Below are positions 43,774-54,041 of a stretch of DNA of 64,000 bases, piece by piece. Position numbers and translations under genes: made by a program. The notes beneath the pieces were generated by a model. That model had not been told where the DNA came from, searched no databases, and saw only the letters and a list, made by a program, of their open reading frames with translations. The DNA comes from Legionellaceae bacterium (GTDB taxonomy: Bacteria > Pseudomonadota > Gammaproteobacteria > Legionellales > Legionellaceae), in the NCBI GenBank assembly GCA_020831865.1, contig JAFIFT010000015.1:1-64000 (forward strand). The letters are read 5' to 3'. The number at the start of each line of letters is the position of its first letter. Within the stretch, counting starts at the first letter, position 1.

Positions 43774-44441
43774 GACGTACCATTAAAAGTTATGTACTGC
43801 GCGCCGGGCGCATGACAGAGCGTCAACGCAGTGGCTGGGACGAACATTATCCCCGCCTGCGTTTGCCGACCGATAGCGGAACTTGGGATTTTAGCGCCAT
43901 TTTTGGCCGTACCGCCCCAACGATATTGGAGATAGGCTTTGGCATGGGGCATTCTCTGCTTGCCATGGCGCAGGCCTATCCGGAAAATAATTATATTGGC
44001 CTTGAGGTGCATCAGGCCGGAGTGGGCGCATTGGCTGCGGATATTGCCCAACAGGCCCTGCCTAATGTGCGCTTGTTGGCGCAGGATGCCGTTGAGGTTT
44101 TGCAGCAATATGTAGCGGATGGCTCCCTGGCCGGGGTGCAAATTTTTTTCCCAGACCCCTGGCCGAAGAAAAAACACCACAAGCGTCGCTTAATCCAGCC
44201 GCCATTCACGGCTTTGCTGGTACAAAAACTGCAAAAGGATGGTTTTATTCACTGCGCCACCGACTGGGAAGCCTATGCCCAGCATATGCTGGCGGTTTTG
44301 AGTGCTCAGGCTGAACTGTGTAACAGGGCTGAGGATGGGACGTTTTTCCCCCGGCCACCGCAACGACCTTTGACGAAATTCGAACAACGGGGCCAGCGTT
44401 TGGGGCATGGGGTTTGGGATGTGTATTTTGTACTCCGCTAA
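43770..44441 (+). CDS. trmB: tRNA (guanine(46)-N7)-methyltransferase
   Basis: A 223-residue SAM methyltransferase. The SAM motif is ILEIGFGMGHSLLAMA, followed by YIGLEVHQAGVG and the catalytic FFPDPWPKKKHHKRRL with its Asp; TKFEQRGQRLGHGVWD closes the protein. It forms m7G46 in the variable loop of tRNA. It overlaps algC by 4 bp and ends the coaBC run. Confidence 0.96.
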   Translation: MRRTIKSYVLRAGRMTERQRSGWDEHYPRLRLPTDSGTWDFSAIFGRTAPTILEIGFGMGHSLLAMAQAYPENNYIGLEVHQAGVGALAADIAQQALPNVRLLAQDAVEVLQQYVADGSLAGVQIFFPDPWPKKKHHKRRLIQPPFTALLVQKLQKDGFIHCATDWEAYAQHMLAVLSAQAELCNRAEDGTFFPRPPQRPLTKFEQRGQRLGHGVWDVYFVLR

Positions 44442-44480
44442 GCAGGGTATTTCGCTATCAATCCACAGGGGAACAAGACT

Positions 44481-45617
44481 ATGAAGGGGCAGCTGCTGAC
44501 CGGAATCGGGGGATTATGGCTAGGGGCGTTTTTCGCCTTTGCCGCCACAACGTCTATGCCCGTATTAGAGGAACTGAGCACCTTGCCTGGAGCTCCCGGT
44601 TTTGAAAAACCGGTACGGGAATATCTCGTGCAACAATGGCAGCCCTATCTCTCCGAATGGCACCAGGATGGCATGGGAAATATACTGGCCCGTCACAAGC
44701 ACAATCAACAAGGCCCCCACCTATTGCTCATGGCGCATATGGATGAAGTCGGCTTGATGATTGAGACGATCACTGAAGAGGGTTTCCTGAAAGCCATTCC
44801 CTTAGGGGCAATCGCAAACACAGTCCTTTTTGCCCAACGCTGGCAAATTATCAGTGACAAGGGGGTGGTGGAGGCATATTCCGGTGTGGACTCACCCCAG
44901 CTTGTACCCGATAGTCACGCTCAGCCGCCCGATAAAGCGGCCTTGTTCTTGGATATCGGCGCGATCAGCAAGCAGCAGGCAGAGCAGCAGTTTGGTATGC
45001 GGCCCGGTTTACCAGTGACCCCGAAAAGCACCTTTGTGGCATTGAGTGACCGTCGTTTTATGGGGAAGGCGCTGGATGATCGCATTGGTCTGGCCGCTAT
45101 TACCGATGCTTTAAAGTTACTGCGACACCAGCAGCCAAACCAGTTGTATGTGGCGGCCACGGTGCAGGAGGAACTAGGGATGCGCGGAGCCACTACGGTG
45201 TATGAGGGCAGCAAAGCCGACATTGTGATTAATGTGAAAGTCGGTTTGGCGGACGATTACCCCAGGTGGGGCGCAGAGCGCAAAAACCAGATCCGCCTGG
45301 GAGGCGGCCCGACCTTGCTGCTCTATGACCGGAGTATGATTCCCAACCAGGAATTAGTCCACTGGGTTATGGCACTGGCGCGCAAAAACCAGATTCCCCT
45401 GCAGTTGGAAATCGAAACCGCCTATGAGCAGGATGGCGCAAAATTACAGACGTCCGGTACCGGTGTGCCGGCACTGAATTTAGGAATCCCCGTGCGTTAT
45501 GGCCACCAGCAGGCGGGCGTGTTTGATAAGAAAGACTATGATCAGCTGGTGAAATTATTGGTATTGATCATAGAAAATCTGGGGCCAGACGCCTATAAAC
45601 AGATACGCAGCACCTAA
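44481..45617 (+). CDS. M42-family (glutamyl aminopeptidase-like) metallopeptidase, exported, one metal ligand altered
   Basis: A 378-residue M42 peptidase fold preceded by a signal-like segment (about 5-22), unusual for this normally cytosolic family. Landmarks: His86 in LMAHMDEVGLM, Asp199/Asp200 in GKALDDRIG, the catalytic Glu pair in VQEELGMRGA (230/231) and His342 in VRYGHQQAG. The position of the fifth metal ligand, normally Asp in an IALDV-type strand before A-x-D-x-P, is Lys253 (NVKVGLADDYP). With Asp replaced by Lys, a normal two-zinc centre is doubtful. The product may be a weak or one-metal aminopeptidase or a binding protein. Start ATG 44481 follows a GGGGAACAAG stretch. The gene stands alone between trmB and hflK. 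Confidence 0.85.
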   Translation: MKGQLLTGIGGLWLGAFFAFAATTSMPVLEELSTLPGAPGFEKPVREYLVQQWQPYLSEWHQDGMGNILARHKHNQQGPHLLLMAHMDEVGLMIETITEEGFLKAIPLGAIANTVLFAQRWQIISDKGVVEAYSGVDSPQLVPDSHAQPPDKAALFLDIGAISKQQAEQQFGMRPGLPVTPKSTFVALSDRRFMGKALDDRIGLAAITDALKLLRHQQPNQLYVAATVQEELGMRGATTVYEGSKADIVINVKVGLADDYPRWGAERKNQIRLGGGPTLLLYDRSMIPNQELVHWVMALARKNQIPLQLEIETAYEQDGAKLQTSGTGVPALNLGIPVRYGHQQAGVFDKKDYDQLVKLLVLIIENLGPDAYKQIRST

Positions 45618-45760
45618 AAACACCTGTCCTGCACTTGGCAATGAGGGCAGTGTCTGCGCGCTGTTTTCAGGTGACCTCGATATAATCTTTCGTAAGGCTT
45701 GCTTAGTCTGCCACAACACCCTAGAATTCTAGTTTTGACCCAGAGCTGGAGAAACGAACG

Positions 45761-46936
45761 ATGGGATGGAATGATCCGGATAAAAATAAGGATTCCTTCG
45801 GTGGCAAAGGGCAGCCTCCTGATTTGGACGAGGCGCTGAAACAGTTGCAGAGCAAACTGAAAAAAGCGTTGTTTGGTGGTGGTAAAGGCAACAACGCGGG
45901 GAATAGCTCAGGTGGCGCGCAGCCCCCGGGAGACGTAAACAAAGGCGGCGGTATTTTATTTTTGCTGGTGTTTGGCGTTGCGCTCGTGTTATGGGCCTTG
46001 TCCGGAATTTTTATTGTCGATCCGGCGGAACAGGCAGTTATTTTGCGTTTTGGGAAGTATATTGAGTCCGTTGGCCCCGGCCCCCATTGGATTCCACGTA
46101 TTATCGATAGCAAAATTGTCCGCAATGTGGAGCGGGTCATGGATTATTCCTACTCGGCCAATATGCTTACCAAAGATGAAAATTTGGTGGCTGTATCGCT
46201 GGTAGTGCAGTATCGCATTGGTGATCTGGAAGATTACCTGTTTAACGTGACGGATCCGCAGGGAAGTTTGCAACAGGCTACCTCCAGCGCGCTGCGGCAA
46301 GTGGTGGGAACGACCACGCTGGATCAGTTAATTACGGAAGGGCGGGAAGTTTGGAGTGCCAGTGTTGAAAAGTCGCTGATTTCTATCTTGAATACCTATA
46401 AAGCGGGTATTCATGTTGTGAACGTGTCCCCTCAGCCGGCACGCGCACCCGAGAACGTGCAGGATGCCTTTGATGATGCGATTAAAGCGCAGGAAGATGA
46501 AAAGCGCTTTAAAGAACAGGCAAGAGCCTATGAAGCACAATTTGTGCCGCGTGCCGAAGGTCAGGCCAAACGCTTAATTGAAGAAGCGCAGGCATACGCC
46601 CAGCAGGTTGTTTTCAAGGCGCGTGGAGAGGTGGCAGAATTTCTTGCGTTACTCCCCCGTTATCAATCCGATCCAAAGGTGACTTCCGACCGGATGTATC
46701 TGGACACTATGCAGACTGTTTTACAGCAGAGCAGTAAAATTATTGTCGATAACAAATCCGGGAATTTGATGTACCTGCCGCTGGAAAAAATGATGACGGC
46801 ACCGCCACCTTTAAAAACCATCAATGAAGATGGCGTTAATAGCGATAATGCCGACCAGCGTTCAGGCGGAGATTCTGAACTTGTTGGCTCGCGTCCATTG
46901 CTACGCCAGACGTATCGCACAGGGGGGAGTAACTAA
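45761..46936 (+). CDS. hflK: FtsH protease modulator HflK
   Basis: A 391-residue SPFH/band-7 membrane protein. A Gly-rich, low-complexity cytoplasmic N-terminus (about 1-65, with PDLDEALKQLQSKLKKALFGG) leads to one transmembrane helix (about 66-88), then the SPFH domain starting VDPAEQAVILRFGKYIESVGPGPHWI, a coiled-coil (AIKAQEDEKRFKEQARAYEAQ) and a disordered tail. With HflC it forms the cage around the FtsH protease. It is immediately followed by hflC (no gap). The usual hfq-hflX upstream is missing; an M42 peptidase gene is there instead. Confidence 0.96.
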   Translation: MGWNDPDKNKDSFGGKGQPPDLDEALKQLQSKLKKALFGGGKGNNAGNSSGGAQPPGDVNKGGGILFLLVFGVALVLWALSGIFIVDPAEQAVILRFGKYIESVGPGPHWIPRIIDSKIVRNVERVMDYSYSANMLTKDENLVAVSLVVQYRIGDLEDYLFNVTDPQGSLQQATSSALRQVVGTTTLDQLITEGREVWSASVEKSLISILNTYKAGIHVVNVSPQPARAPENVQDAFDDAIKAQEDEKRFKEQARAYEAQFVPRAEGQAKRLIEEAQAYAQQVVFKARGEVAEFLALLPRYQSDPKVTSDRMYLDTMQTVLQQSSKIIVDNKSGNLMYLPLEKMMTAPPPLKTINEDGVNSDNADQRSGGDSELVGSRPLLRQTYRTGGSN

Positions 46937-47899
46937 ATGAAAACTTCAGGAACGGTATTAGGAGTCATTGCGTTTGTCATGCTTCTGATAGTATTGACCA
47001 GTGTCTTTACTATTAATCAAGGGCAAAATGGCATTATTTTACGTCTCGGGCGGTTGGTGACCGAAGGCCAGAGTAATGTGGATCCCAAGGCAGTGACAGA
47101 AGAGGATCTGGCGAAAGGGAAGATGCCGGAGGTCAAAGTATTGAATCCGGGACTGCATTTCAAAATACCTTTTATTGAAAGTGTGCGAATTTTTGACACC
47201 CGCTTGCAAACACTGGATATTAAGTCTTCGCGGATTGTGACTCGTGAAAAGAAAGATGTGATTGCCGATTATTACGTCAAATGGCGCATTGCTGATCTGG
47301 GTCGCTATTTTGTCTCGACCGGAGGTATTGCCCTGAAAGCGGAAAACCTGTTGGAACAGCAGATTAACACCTATCTGCGGGCAGAGTTTGGGAAACGCAC
47401 GATTTCAGAAGTGGTCTCGGGCGGCCGTGATGATGTGATGGAAGTCTTGCGTAATCGTGCAGAAGAGCAGGCCAGTAAACTGGGTATCAAGGTCATTGAT
47501 GTGCGCATTAAAGGGATTGAACTGCCGCCTACAACGCGTGATGCGATTTACCAGCGTATGAGGGCCAATATGCAAAAGATTGCCGCACGCCATCGGGCAG
47601 ATGGAAATGCGGAAGCGGAAGCGATTCGAGCTGCAGCAGATGCGCAAGTGACCGTTATTGTGGCAGAGGCCAAAAGTCAGGGGCAGGTTATCCGTTCACG
47701 CGGACAGGCACAGGCTGCACAAATTTATGCCGAGGCCTTTCGTCAGGATAAAGATTTTTACCGGTTTTACCGTAGCTTGAAAGCTTATATGGAAAGCTTT
47801 AGTAGCAAGCGCGATATTTTAGTACTCGATCAAAATAGTCAGTTTTTCGATTATTTTAAAAAACCTTTGACGGGCAATAGCGCCAGGCCTGGAAATTAG
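46937..47899 (+). CDS. hflC: FtsH protease modulator HflC
   Basis: A 320-residue SPFH protein. An N-terminal transmembrane helix (about 5-24, LGVIAFVMLLIVLTSVFTI) precedes the SPFH domain with QGQNGIILRLGRL and LNPGLHFKIPFIESVRIFDTRLQTLD, then a coiled-coil RMRANMQKIAARHRADGNAEAEAIRAAAD. It partners HflK in the periplasmic cage that limits FtsH access to membrane substrates. It begins on the base after the hflK stop codon, so the two are coupled. The leader with a TPP-aptamer-like fold lies 92 bp after its stop. Confidence 0.96.
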   Translation: MKTSGTVLGVIAFVMLLIVLTSVFTINQGQNGIILRLGRLVTEGQSNVDPKAVTEEDLAKGKMPEVKVLNPGLHFKIPFIESVRIFDTRLQTLDIKSSRIVTREKKDVIADYYVKWRIADLGRYFVSTGGIALKAENLLEQQINTYLRAEFGKRTISEVVSGGRDDVMEVLRNRAEEQASKLGIKVIDVRIKGIELPPTTRDAIYQRMRANMQKIAARHRADGNAEAEAIRAAADAQVTVIVAEAKSQGQVIRSRGQAQAAQIYAEAFRQDKDFYRFYRSLKAYMESFSSKRDILVLDQNSQFFDYFKKPLTGNSARPGN

Positions 47900-47990
47900 C
47901 TATACTTCGCCTGCTCTATAGTTGTGTATTTTTTGTGGTATCGCTGGGGGTGGATTGCCCACTCCCTGTCTTGCTTTTTGGCAGGATCAG

Positions 47991-48092
47991 GCAACGGGAA
48001 GACTAAAATACGCTGTATTTCAGGGCTGAGAAGGAGATAAACGGCGTACCCTGCGACCAGAGCGCATGGACTACTGCCATTGGAGGGTTAAG
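47991..48092 (+). ncRNA. TPP-riboswitch-like (thi-box) aptamer, degenerate
   Basis: The order and spacing of several thi-box landmarks are present: GGGCTGAGA (48023-48031), TACCCT (48047-48052), GACC-AGA (48055-48061), a small hairpin ATGG...CCAT (48066-48069 with 48077-48080) like the P5 loop, and GGAGGG (48082-48087). CAGGG (48021-48025) can pair with CCCTG (48049-48053), and AAATAC/GTATTT form a P3-like hairpin ahead of it. The GGAGGG end overlaps the 5' arm of the terminator at 48085-48105, the usual layout of a transcriptional riboswitch. Against this, the invariant 5' GGGGTGC and the AATGCC core are altered, and the genes downstream (yjeT, purA) are not thiamine genes. Confidence 0.4.
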
Positions 48093-48111
48093 TTGGGCTT
48101 AGCCCTTTTTT
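48085..48111 (+). terminator. intrinsic terminator after hflC / in the yjeT leader
   Basis: GGGTTAAG (48085-48092), loop TTGGG, CTTAGCCC (48098-48105), then six Ts. The 8-bp stem has one G-U pair. It may simply end hflKC transcripts or act as the switchable hairpin of the TPP-like leader. Confidence 0.75.
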
Positions 48112-48175
48112 ATTGCGCTACCATGGTGAGCTGCAATGCGCGAGCTTCGCCCGCCATGTTGAGGAGCGTTTGATC

Positions 48176-48373
48176 ATGTGGGACAGTTTTTTCAGTGCTT
48201 TGGCACTGGTTTTTGTTTTGGAAGGTTTACTGCCTTTCGCATCACCCAAAAAGTGGAAGCAGATGCTGTTTCGTGTGATTCAGTGTGATGACCGGGTGCT
48301 GCGCCTAGCCGGATTCATCAGCATGATAGTCGGGGTAGTATTATTAACACTAATGCATCAGATTTTGGAATAA
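48176..48373 (+). CDS. yjeT: DUF2065 family small membrane protein YjeT
   Basis: A 65-residue inner-membrane protein from the ATG at 48176, with GAGGAG at 48161-48166; the longer frame from 48113 lacks such a site. Two hydrophobic helices (FFSALALVFVLEGLLPFA and GFISMIVGVVLLTLM) flank the conserved ASPKKWKQMLFRVI. Function unknown. It lies between hflC and purA, its usual place in gammaproteobacteria, 10 bp before purA and probably co-transcribed with it. Confidence 0.92.
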   Translation: MWDSFFSALALVFVLEGLLPFASPKKWKQMLFRVIQCDDRVLRLAGFISMIVGVVLLTLMHQILE

Positions 48374-48380
48374 TGAGTGA

Positions 48381-49685
<1,305 letters not shown>

Positions 49686-49801
49686 CCGCGTTTGCGCGTG
49701 GTCCACGCAGGGGTATTGGCCAGAAGAGATGCCTGATGCCACTTGCGTTTTATCAGGGCTTGAACGACCAATAAAAACAAACCGGAAGGAGAAAGCTGCT
49801 T

Positions 49802-51226
49802 ATGGCGAGTCCGTCTGTCATTCACTGGTTTCGTCAGGACTTACGCGTAACGGATAATCCCGCGCTCACCGCCGCAGCGCAATGTGGCCATGTGTACCCG
49901 GTGTATATCCTTGATGATGAGAATGCCGGCGCCCATGCCATGGGGGCTGCCAGCAGGTGCTGGCTACACCACTCCCTGCATTCTCTCAATGCATCCCTGG
50001 GTGGTACCTTGTCAGTGTATCACGGTAATCCACTTGAGGTGCTGTTAGATCTTATCGCTCGCTATAAAATAGAGGCAGTCTACTGGAATCGATGCTACGA
50101 ACCCTGGCGCGTTAACCGTGATACCCTGATCAAAACCTCGTTGACGGCACAGGGTATCAATGTTCACAGCAGTAATGGTTCTCTGCTCTGGGAACCATGG
50201 ACGATTCAAAACCGCGAAGGGAAGCCCTACAAAGTGTTTACCCCCTATTTCCGTAAAGGGTGTATGCAGGCTGCCGCACCACGCCAACCGCTACCACCGG
50301 TTGACAAGGCAGTGTATCAACATGATAGTGAGGACTCTCTTGATATTGCGCAATTAAAACTGTTGCCCAGTGTGCGCTGGGATCAGTCTCTAATCTCATA
50401 TTGGACCATAGGAGAAGATGGCGCAAGCGCAGGTTTTGAGCGTTTCCTCGATGAGGGGTTGGCCCACTATAAGGAGGGGCGTAATTTTCCTGCCAAGCCT
50501 TATGTTTCCAGGCTCTCGCCGCATCTGCATTTTGGTGAAATATCGCCTCATCAATTATGGTATGGAGTACGCGCTGTTGCTGATGACGCACAGGTAGATC
50601 ATTTTTGCAGCGAACTGGGGTGGCGGGAATTTTCCTACAGTCAACTCTATTATCACCCCGATCTACCCTGTAAAAATTTGCACTCCAAATTTGATCGCTT
50701 TCCCTGGGAAGATGATCAGACTGCGCTTAAAGCATGGCAACAGGGGCAAACCGGGGTACCAATGGTCGATGCCGGGATGCGTGAGTTGTGGCAGACCGGG
50801 TACATGCATAACCGCGTACGCATGATCGTCGGTTCATTTTTGGTGAAAAATTTGCGTCAGCACTGGCAGCACGGTGAGCGCTGGTTCTGGGATACACTTG
50901 TCGATGCCGACCTGGCCAATAATAGCGCCAGCTGGCAATGGGTAGCGGGCTGTGGAGCCGATGCCGCACCCTATTTCCGAATTTTCAATCCTGTGACTCA
51001 AGGACAGAAATTTGACCCTGATGGCAGTTATGTGCGGCGTTTTATCCCTGAACTGGCTTCCCTGCCGAGTCAATATCTCTTTAACCCCTGGGATGCGCCT
51101 GAATCGCTTCTGAAAGCGCACGGTATCACGCTTGGCACCACCTATCCTCACCCCATTGTGGATTTGAAATCCTCCCGAGACGCGGCTTTGAGTGCATTCC
51201 AATCCTTAGACACGGATGCCTCGTGA
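49802..51226 (+). CDS. phrB: deoxyribodipyrimidine photo-lyase (CPD class I)
   Basis: A 474-residue flavoprotein that splits cyclobutane pyrimidine dimers with blue light. The N-terminal antenna-binding alpha/beta domain starts VIHWFRQDLRVTDNPAL. The FAD domain has EFSYSQLYYHPDLP, KFDRFPW, GQTGVPMVDAGMRELWQTGYMHNRVRMI, FWDTLVDADLANNSASWQWVAG and GADAAPYFRIFNPV. The E. coli PhrB motifs are all intact, including the Trp-rich electron path. AAGGAG lies upstream. Its stop overlaps the start of the FeS photolyase gene by 4 bp, so both are made from one message. Confidence 0.97.
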   Translation: MASPSVIHWFRQDLRVTDNPALTAAAQCGHVYPVYILDDENAGAHAMGAASRCWLHHSLHSLNASLGGTLSVYHGNPLEVLLDLIARYKIEAVYWNRCYEPWRVNRDTLIKTSLTAQGINVHSSNGSLLWEPWTIQNREGKPYKVFTPYFRKGCMQAAAPRQPLPPVDKAVYQHDSEDSLDIAQLKLLPSVRWDQSLISYWTIGEDGASAGFERFLDEGLAHYKEGRNFPAKPYVSRLSPHLHFGEISPHQLWYGVRAVADDAQVDHFCSELGWREFSYSQLYYHPDLPCKNLHSKFDRFPWEDDQTALKAWQQGQTGVPMVDAGMRELWQTGYMHNRVRMIVGSFLVKNLRQHWQHGERWFWDTLVDADLANNSASWQWVAGCGADAAPYFRIFNPVTQGQKFDPDGSYVRRFIPELASLPSQYLFNPWDAPESLLKAHGITLGTTYPHPIVDLKSSRDAALSAFQSLDTDAS

Positions 51227-52746
51227 AGACCCTGTGCATGCTGCTTGGCGATCAGCTATCTTTGTCCATTGCCAGTTTAAAAGGATGTGATCGGGCTGAG
51301 ACTCTGGTCCTCATGTGTGAAGTCTGGGAGGAAGCTACCTATGTCAAGCATCATAAAAAAAAGATCGCTTTTTTGTTTTCCGCCATGCGTCATTTCGCCG
51401 AGACGCTTGCGAATCAAGGATACCACACTGTCTACACAACCATTGATGATGAGCACAATAGCGGTTCATTGAAGGGCGAAGTAGCGCGCGTGTTGGAGCA
51501 GCACCAGATTGAGCGCATTATTCTAACGCATCCTGGTGAATACCGGGTACTTGCGGATATGCAAACATGGGAGAGTGACTTTGGTATTCCGGTTGAAATC
51601 CGCGCCGATGATCGCTTTTTATGTAGCCTTGAAGAATTTGCTGACTGGGCGAAAGGCCGCAAACAACTGCGCATGGAATACTTCTACCGGGAAATGCGTA
51701 AAAAGCATGCTATTCTCATGGAAGGTGACATGCCCATTGGTGGACAGTGGAATTATGACGCGGACAATCGAAAACCGCCGAAAAAAGACATGAATATCCC
51801 TAAACCTTATCACCCTCCGGTTGACCCACAAACCCGTGTGCTTATGGAGCGGGTTGCAACACTGTTTCCTGAGCATTTTGGTGCATTGGAGCCCTTTTCT
51901 TTTGCCGTTACGCGTGCGCATGCCTTGCAGGTGTTCGAGCGATTTCTCGCGGAGCGTTTACCCTGTTTTGGCGATTATCAGGACGCGATGCTTGAGGGCG
52001 AGCCCTGGATGTACCATTCGCATATCAGTTTCTATTTAAACTGCGGCTTACTCTTGCCGCTCGAATGCGTGCAGGCCGTTGAAAACGCGTACCAACAGGG
52101 ACTGGCGCCACTGAACGCTGTGGAGGGTTTTATCCGCCAGGTGATTGGCTGGAGAGAGTACGTACGTGGCATTTACTGGTTGAATATGCCCAAATATGCC
52201 GAAGAAAATTTTTTTAATGCCAGACGTTCGCTGCCGGCCTGGTATTGGACGGCGGACACCAAAATGAACTGCCTGCGCCAATGTGTCTTGGAAACCAGGC
52301 GCAACGCCTACGCGCATCACATCCAACGCCTGATGATTTTGGGAAACTTTGCACTCATAGCCGGCATTGAGCCTCGGCAGGTCAATGAATGGTTTCTGGT
52401 GGTGTATGCGGATGCCTACGAGTGGGTAGAGCTGCCGAATGTTTCCGGCATGATCCTCTTTGCTGATGGCGGATACCTGGCGAGCAAGCCTTATGCGGCC
52501 GGAGGGCGTTATATTAATAAGATGTCGGATTATTGCAAGCAGTGCAGCTACAAGGTCACCCAGAAAAGCGGTCCCGACGCATGTCCCTTTAATTATCTGT
52601 ATTGGGATTTTATTGCCCGCAACCACGATAAACTGCACGGCCATCATCGCATGCAGATGATCTACCAAACCTACGCTCGGATGCCTAAAACGCAACGGGA
52701 GGCGATGGCAAACGATAGTGCGGCCTTCTTAAATGCGCTGCCCTAA
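51223..52746 (+). CDS. iron-sulfur (6-4) photolyase (cryptochrome/photolyase-related, FeS-BCP)
   Basis: A 507-residue protein of the bacterial FeS-BCP/CryPro-like group. MLLGDQLS opens the N-terminal domain, which in relatives binds a ribolumazine antenna. The four cluster cysteines are Cys350, Cys438, Cys441 and Cys454, and the His pair His365-His366 sits in NAYAHHIQRL. To my knowledge these numbers are those of the characterised Agrobacterium PhrB, so the alignment is nearly gap-free. The family repairs (6-4) photoproducts using FAD and a [4Fe-4S] cluster. It is coupled to the CPD photolyase by a 4-bp overlap, giving repair of both main UV lesions from one operon. Confidence 0.95.
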   Translation: MKTLCMLLGDQLSLSIASLKGCDRAETLVLMCEVWEEATYVKHHKKKIAFLFSAMRHFAETLANQGYHTVYTTIDDEHNSGSLKGEVARVLEQHQIERIILTHPGEYRVLADMQTWESDFGIPVEIRADDRFLCSLEEFADWAKGRKQLRMEYFYREMRKKHAILMEGDMPIGGQWNYDADNRKPPKKDMNIPKPYHPPVDPQTRVLMERVATLFPEHFGALEPFSFAVTRAHALQVFERFLAERLPCFGDYQDAMLEGEPWMYHSHISFYLNCGLLLPLECVQAVENAYQQGLAPLNAVEGFIRQVIGWREYVRGIYWLNMPKYAEENFFNARRSLPAWYWTADTKMNCLRQCVLETRRNAYAHHIQRLMILGNFALIAGIEPRQVNEWFLVVYADAYEWVELPNVSGMILFADGGYLASKPYAAGGRYINKMSDYCKQCSYKVTQKSGPDACPFNYLYWDFIARNHDKLHGHHRMQMIYQTYARMPKTQREAMANDSAAFLNALP

Positions 52747-52979
52747 TACCATGCCGCTACCCCTTGCCTGTACTATAATCCAGATACCATCTGTTCTACC
52801 TCCTTTTTTGGTGGGGCAGGGGGGATACCCATGAAACCCAGGTTGAACTTGCCGCATGCACAGGAGGACCGTGTGCCGTTGTGGTGGATTAGTGAAATAG
52901 TAAGATATGGTTTGGCATCAATATGCTATGATCTTGCCTTGCAAAAACCGTGGCAAATACTGCGCGGATGCTAATCCTT

Positions 52980-52988
52980 TGCTATAAT
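52980..52988 (+). promoter_or_regulatory. extended -10 promoter for tsaD
   Basis: TGCTATAAT matches the extended -10 element (TG-N-TATAAT) exactly. It lies 25 bp before the tsaD ATG; no good -35 is present at the expected distance, as is usual for extended -10 promoters. Confidence 0.55.
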
Positions 52989-53013
52989 GCCTGCATTTTG
53001 AGAGTGTGCCGCG

Positions 53014-54030
53014 ATGCGAGTACTGGGTGTTGAATCTTCCTGTGATGAAACGGGCATAGCTATCTATGATGCCAAGCGTGGTTTGTTGGCGCATCAATTA
53101 CACTCGCAAGTGGCATTGCATCAGCAATTTGGTGGCGTCGTACCGGAACTGGCCTCGCGGGATCACTTGCAATACTTGAGCCCTTTGCTGGATGCAGCAT
53201 TAGCCCAAGCCCAGCTGCACAAACAGGAAATCGATGCTGTAGCGTACACCGCGGGGCCGGGTTTGGTCGGTGCCTTAATGACCGGTGCTTGCTTTGCTCG
53301 CAGTTTGGCCTGGGCCCTGGACATACCCAGTCTTGCCGTACACCATTTGGAAGCGCATCTTTTAATTGCTCAGTTGGAAGCAAGAGATTTGCGTCAGCCT
53401 TATTTGGCGCTGTTGGTTTCAGGTGGCCATACACAACTGATAGCGGTAGAAGGTTTGGGCCGCTACCAGCTGCTGGGCGAGACTCTGGATGATGCTGTGG
53501 GGGAAGCCTTTGATAAAACAGCCAAATTGATGGGTTTCCCCTATCCTGGCGGGCCGCTGTTGGCCCAGTATGCGGATCGCTGTCCTCCCGCTTTGCAAAG
53601 GACGCTTCCCGAATTCCCCCGGCCTATGACTGACCGGCCGGGCCTTGATTTTAGTTTCAGTGGTTTAAAAACCCACACCATGCAATGTTGGCAGCGTTCC
53701 GCTCAGGATGAGTTGGCACGGCATAGCATCGCTTATGCCTTTCAAGCTGCGGTGATTGATACCTTATTGATCAAATGCAAGCGTGCACTTGCGCAAACCG
53801 CTTATCGCGCATTGGTGGTGGCCGGGGGAGTTGGCGCCAATCAACGCCTGCGGCAACGTCTTCAATCGATGGCAACCGAGCACAATATTCAGCTTTTGTT
53901 TCCCCGGCCGGAATTTTGTACGGACAATGGGGCTATGGTCGCGTATGCGGGATGTTTGCATTTCTGCGCAGGGCGTTCTGATGCGGATTTGCACATTGAG
54001 GTGCGGGCACGCTGGCCACTGGGTGAGTGA
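53014..54030 (+). CDS. tsaD: tRNA N6-adenosine threonylcarbamoyltransferase TsaD
   Basis: A 338-residue ASKHA-fold enzyme. [15 protein letters not shown] opens it; HHLEAHLL supplies the iron-binding His pair; [48 protein letters not shown] and [13 protein letters not shown] follow. It transfers threonylcarbamoyl to A37 of tRNA with TsaB and TsaE. tsaE is in this window at 22.3 kb. The rpsU-dnaG-rpoD genes that usually flank tsaD are absent; the convergent ftsB ends 11 bp away. Confidence 0.97.
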   Translation: MRVLGVESSCDETGIAIYDAKRGLLAHQLHSQVALHQQFGGVVPELASRDHLQYLSPLLDAALAQAQLHKQEIDAVAYTAGPGLVGALMTGACFARSLAWALDIPSLAVHHLEAHLLIAQLEARDLRQPYLALLVSGGHTQLIAVEGLGRYQLLGETLDDAVGEAFDKTAKLMGFPYPGGPLLAQYADRCPPALQRTLPEFPRPMTDRPGLDFSFSGLKTHTMQCWQRSAQDELARHSIAYAFQAAVIDTLLIKCKRALAQTAYRALVVAGGVGANQRLRQRLQSMATEHNIQLLFPRPEFCTDNGAMVAYAGCLHFCAGRSDADLHIEVRARWPLGE

Positions 54031-54041
54031 TGCGGCAGGAC

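Noticed and set aside
47946..48060. CsrA-sequestering RNA of the RsmY type, suggested by six GGA triplets and a strong hairpin at 47946-47966
   Set aside because: The GGAs are not in repeated hairpin loops, no LetA-type box is seen upstream, and the thi-box order explains the region better.
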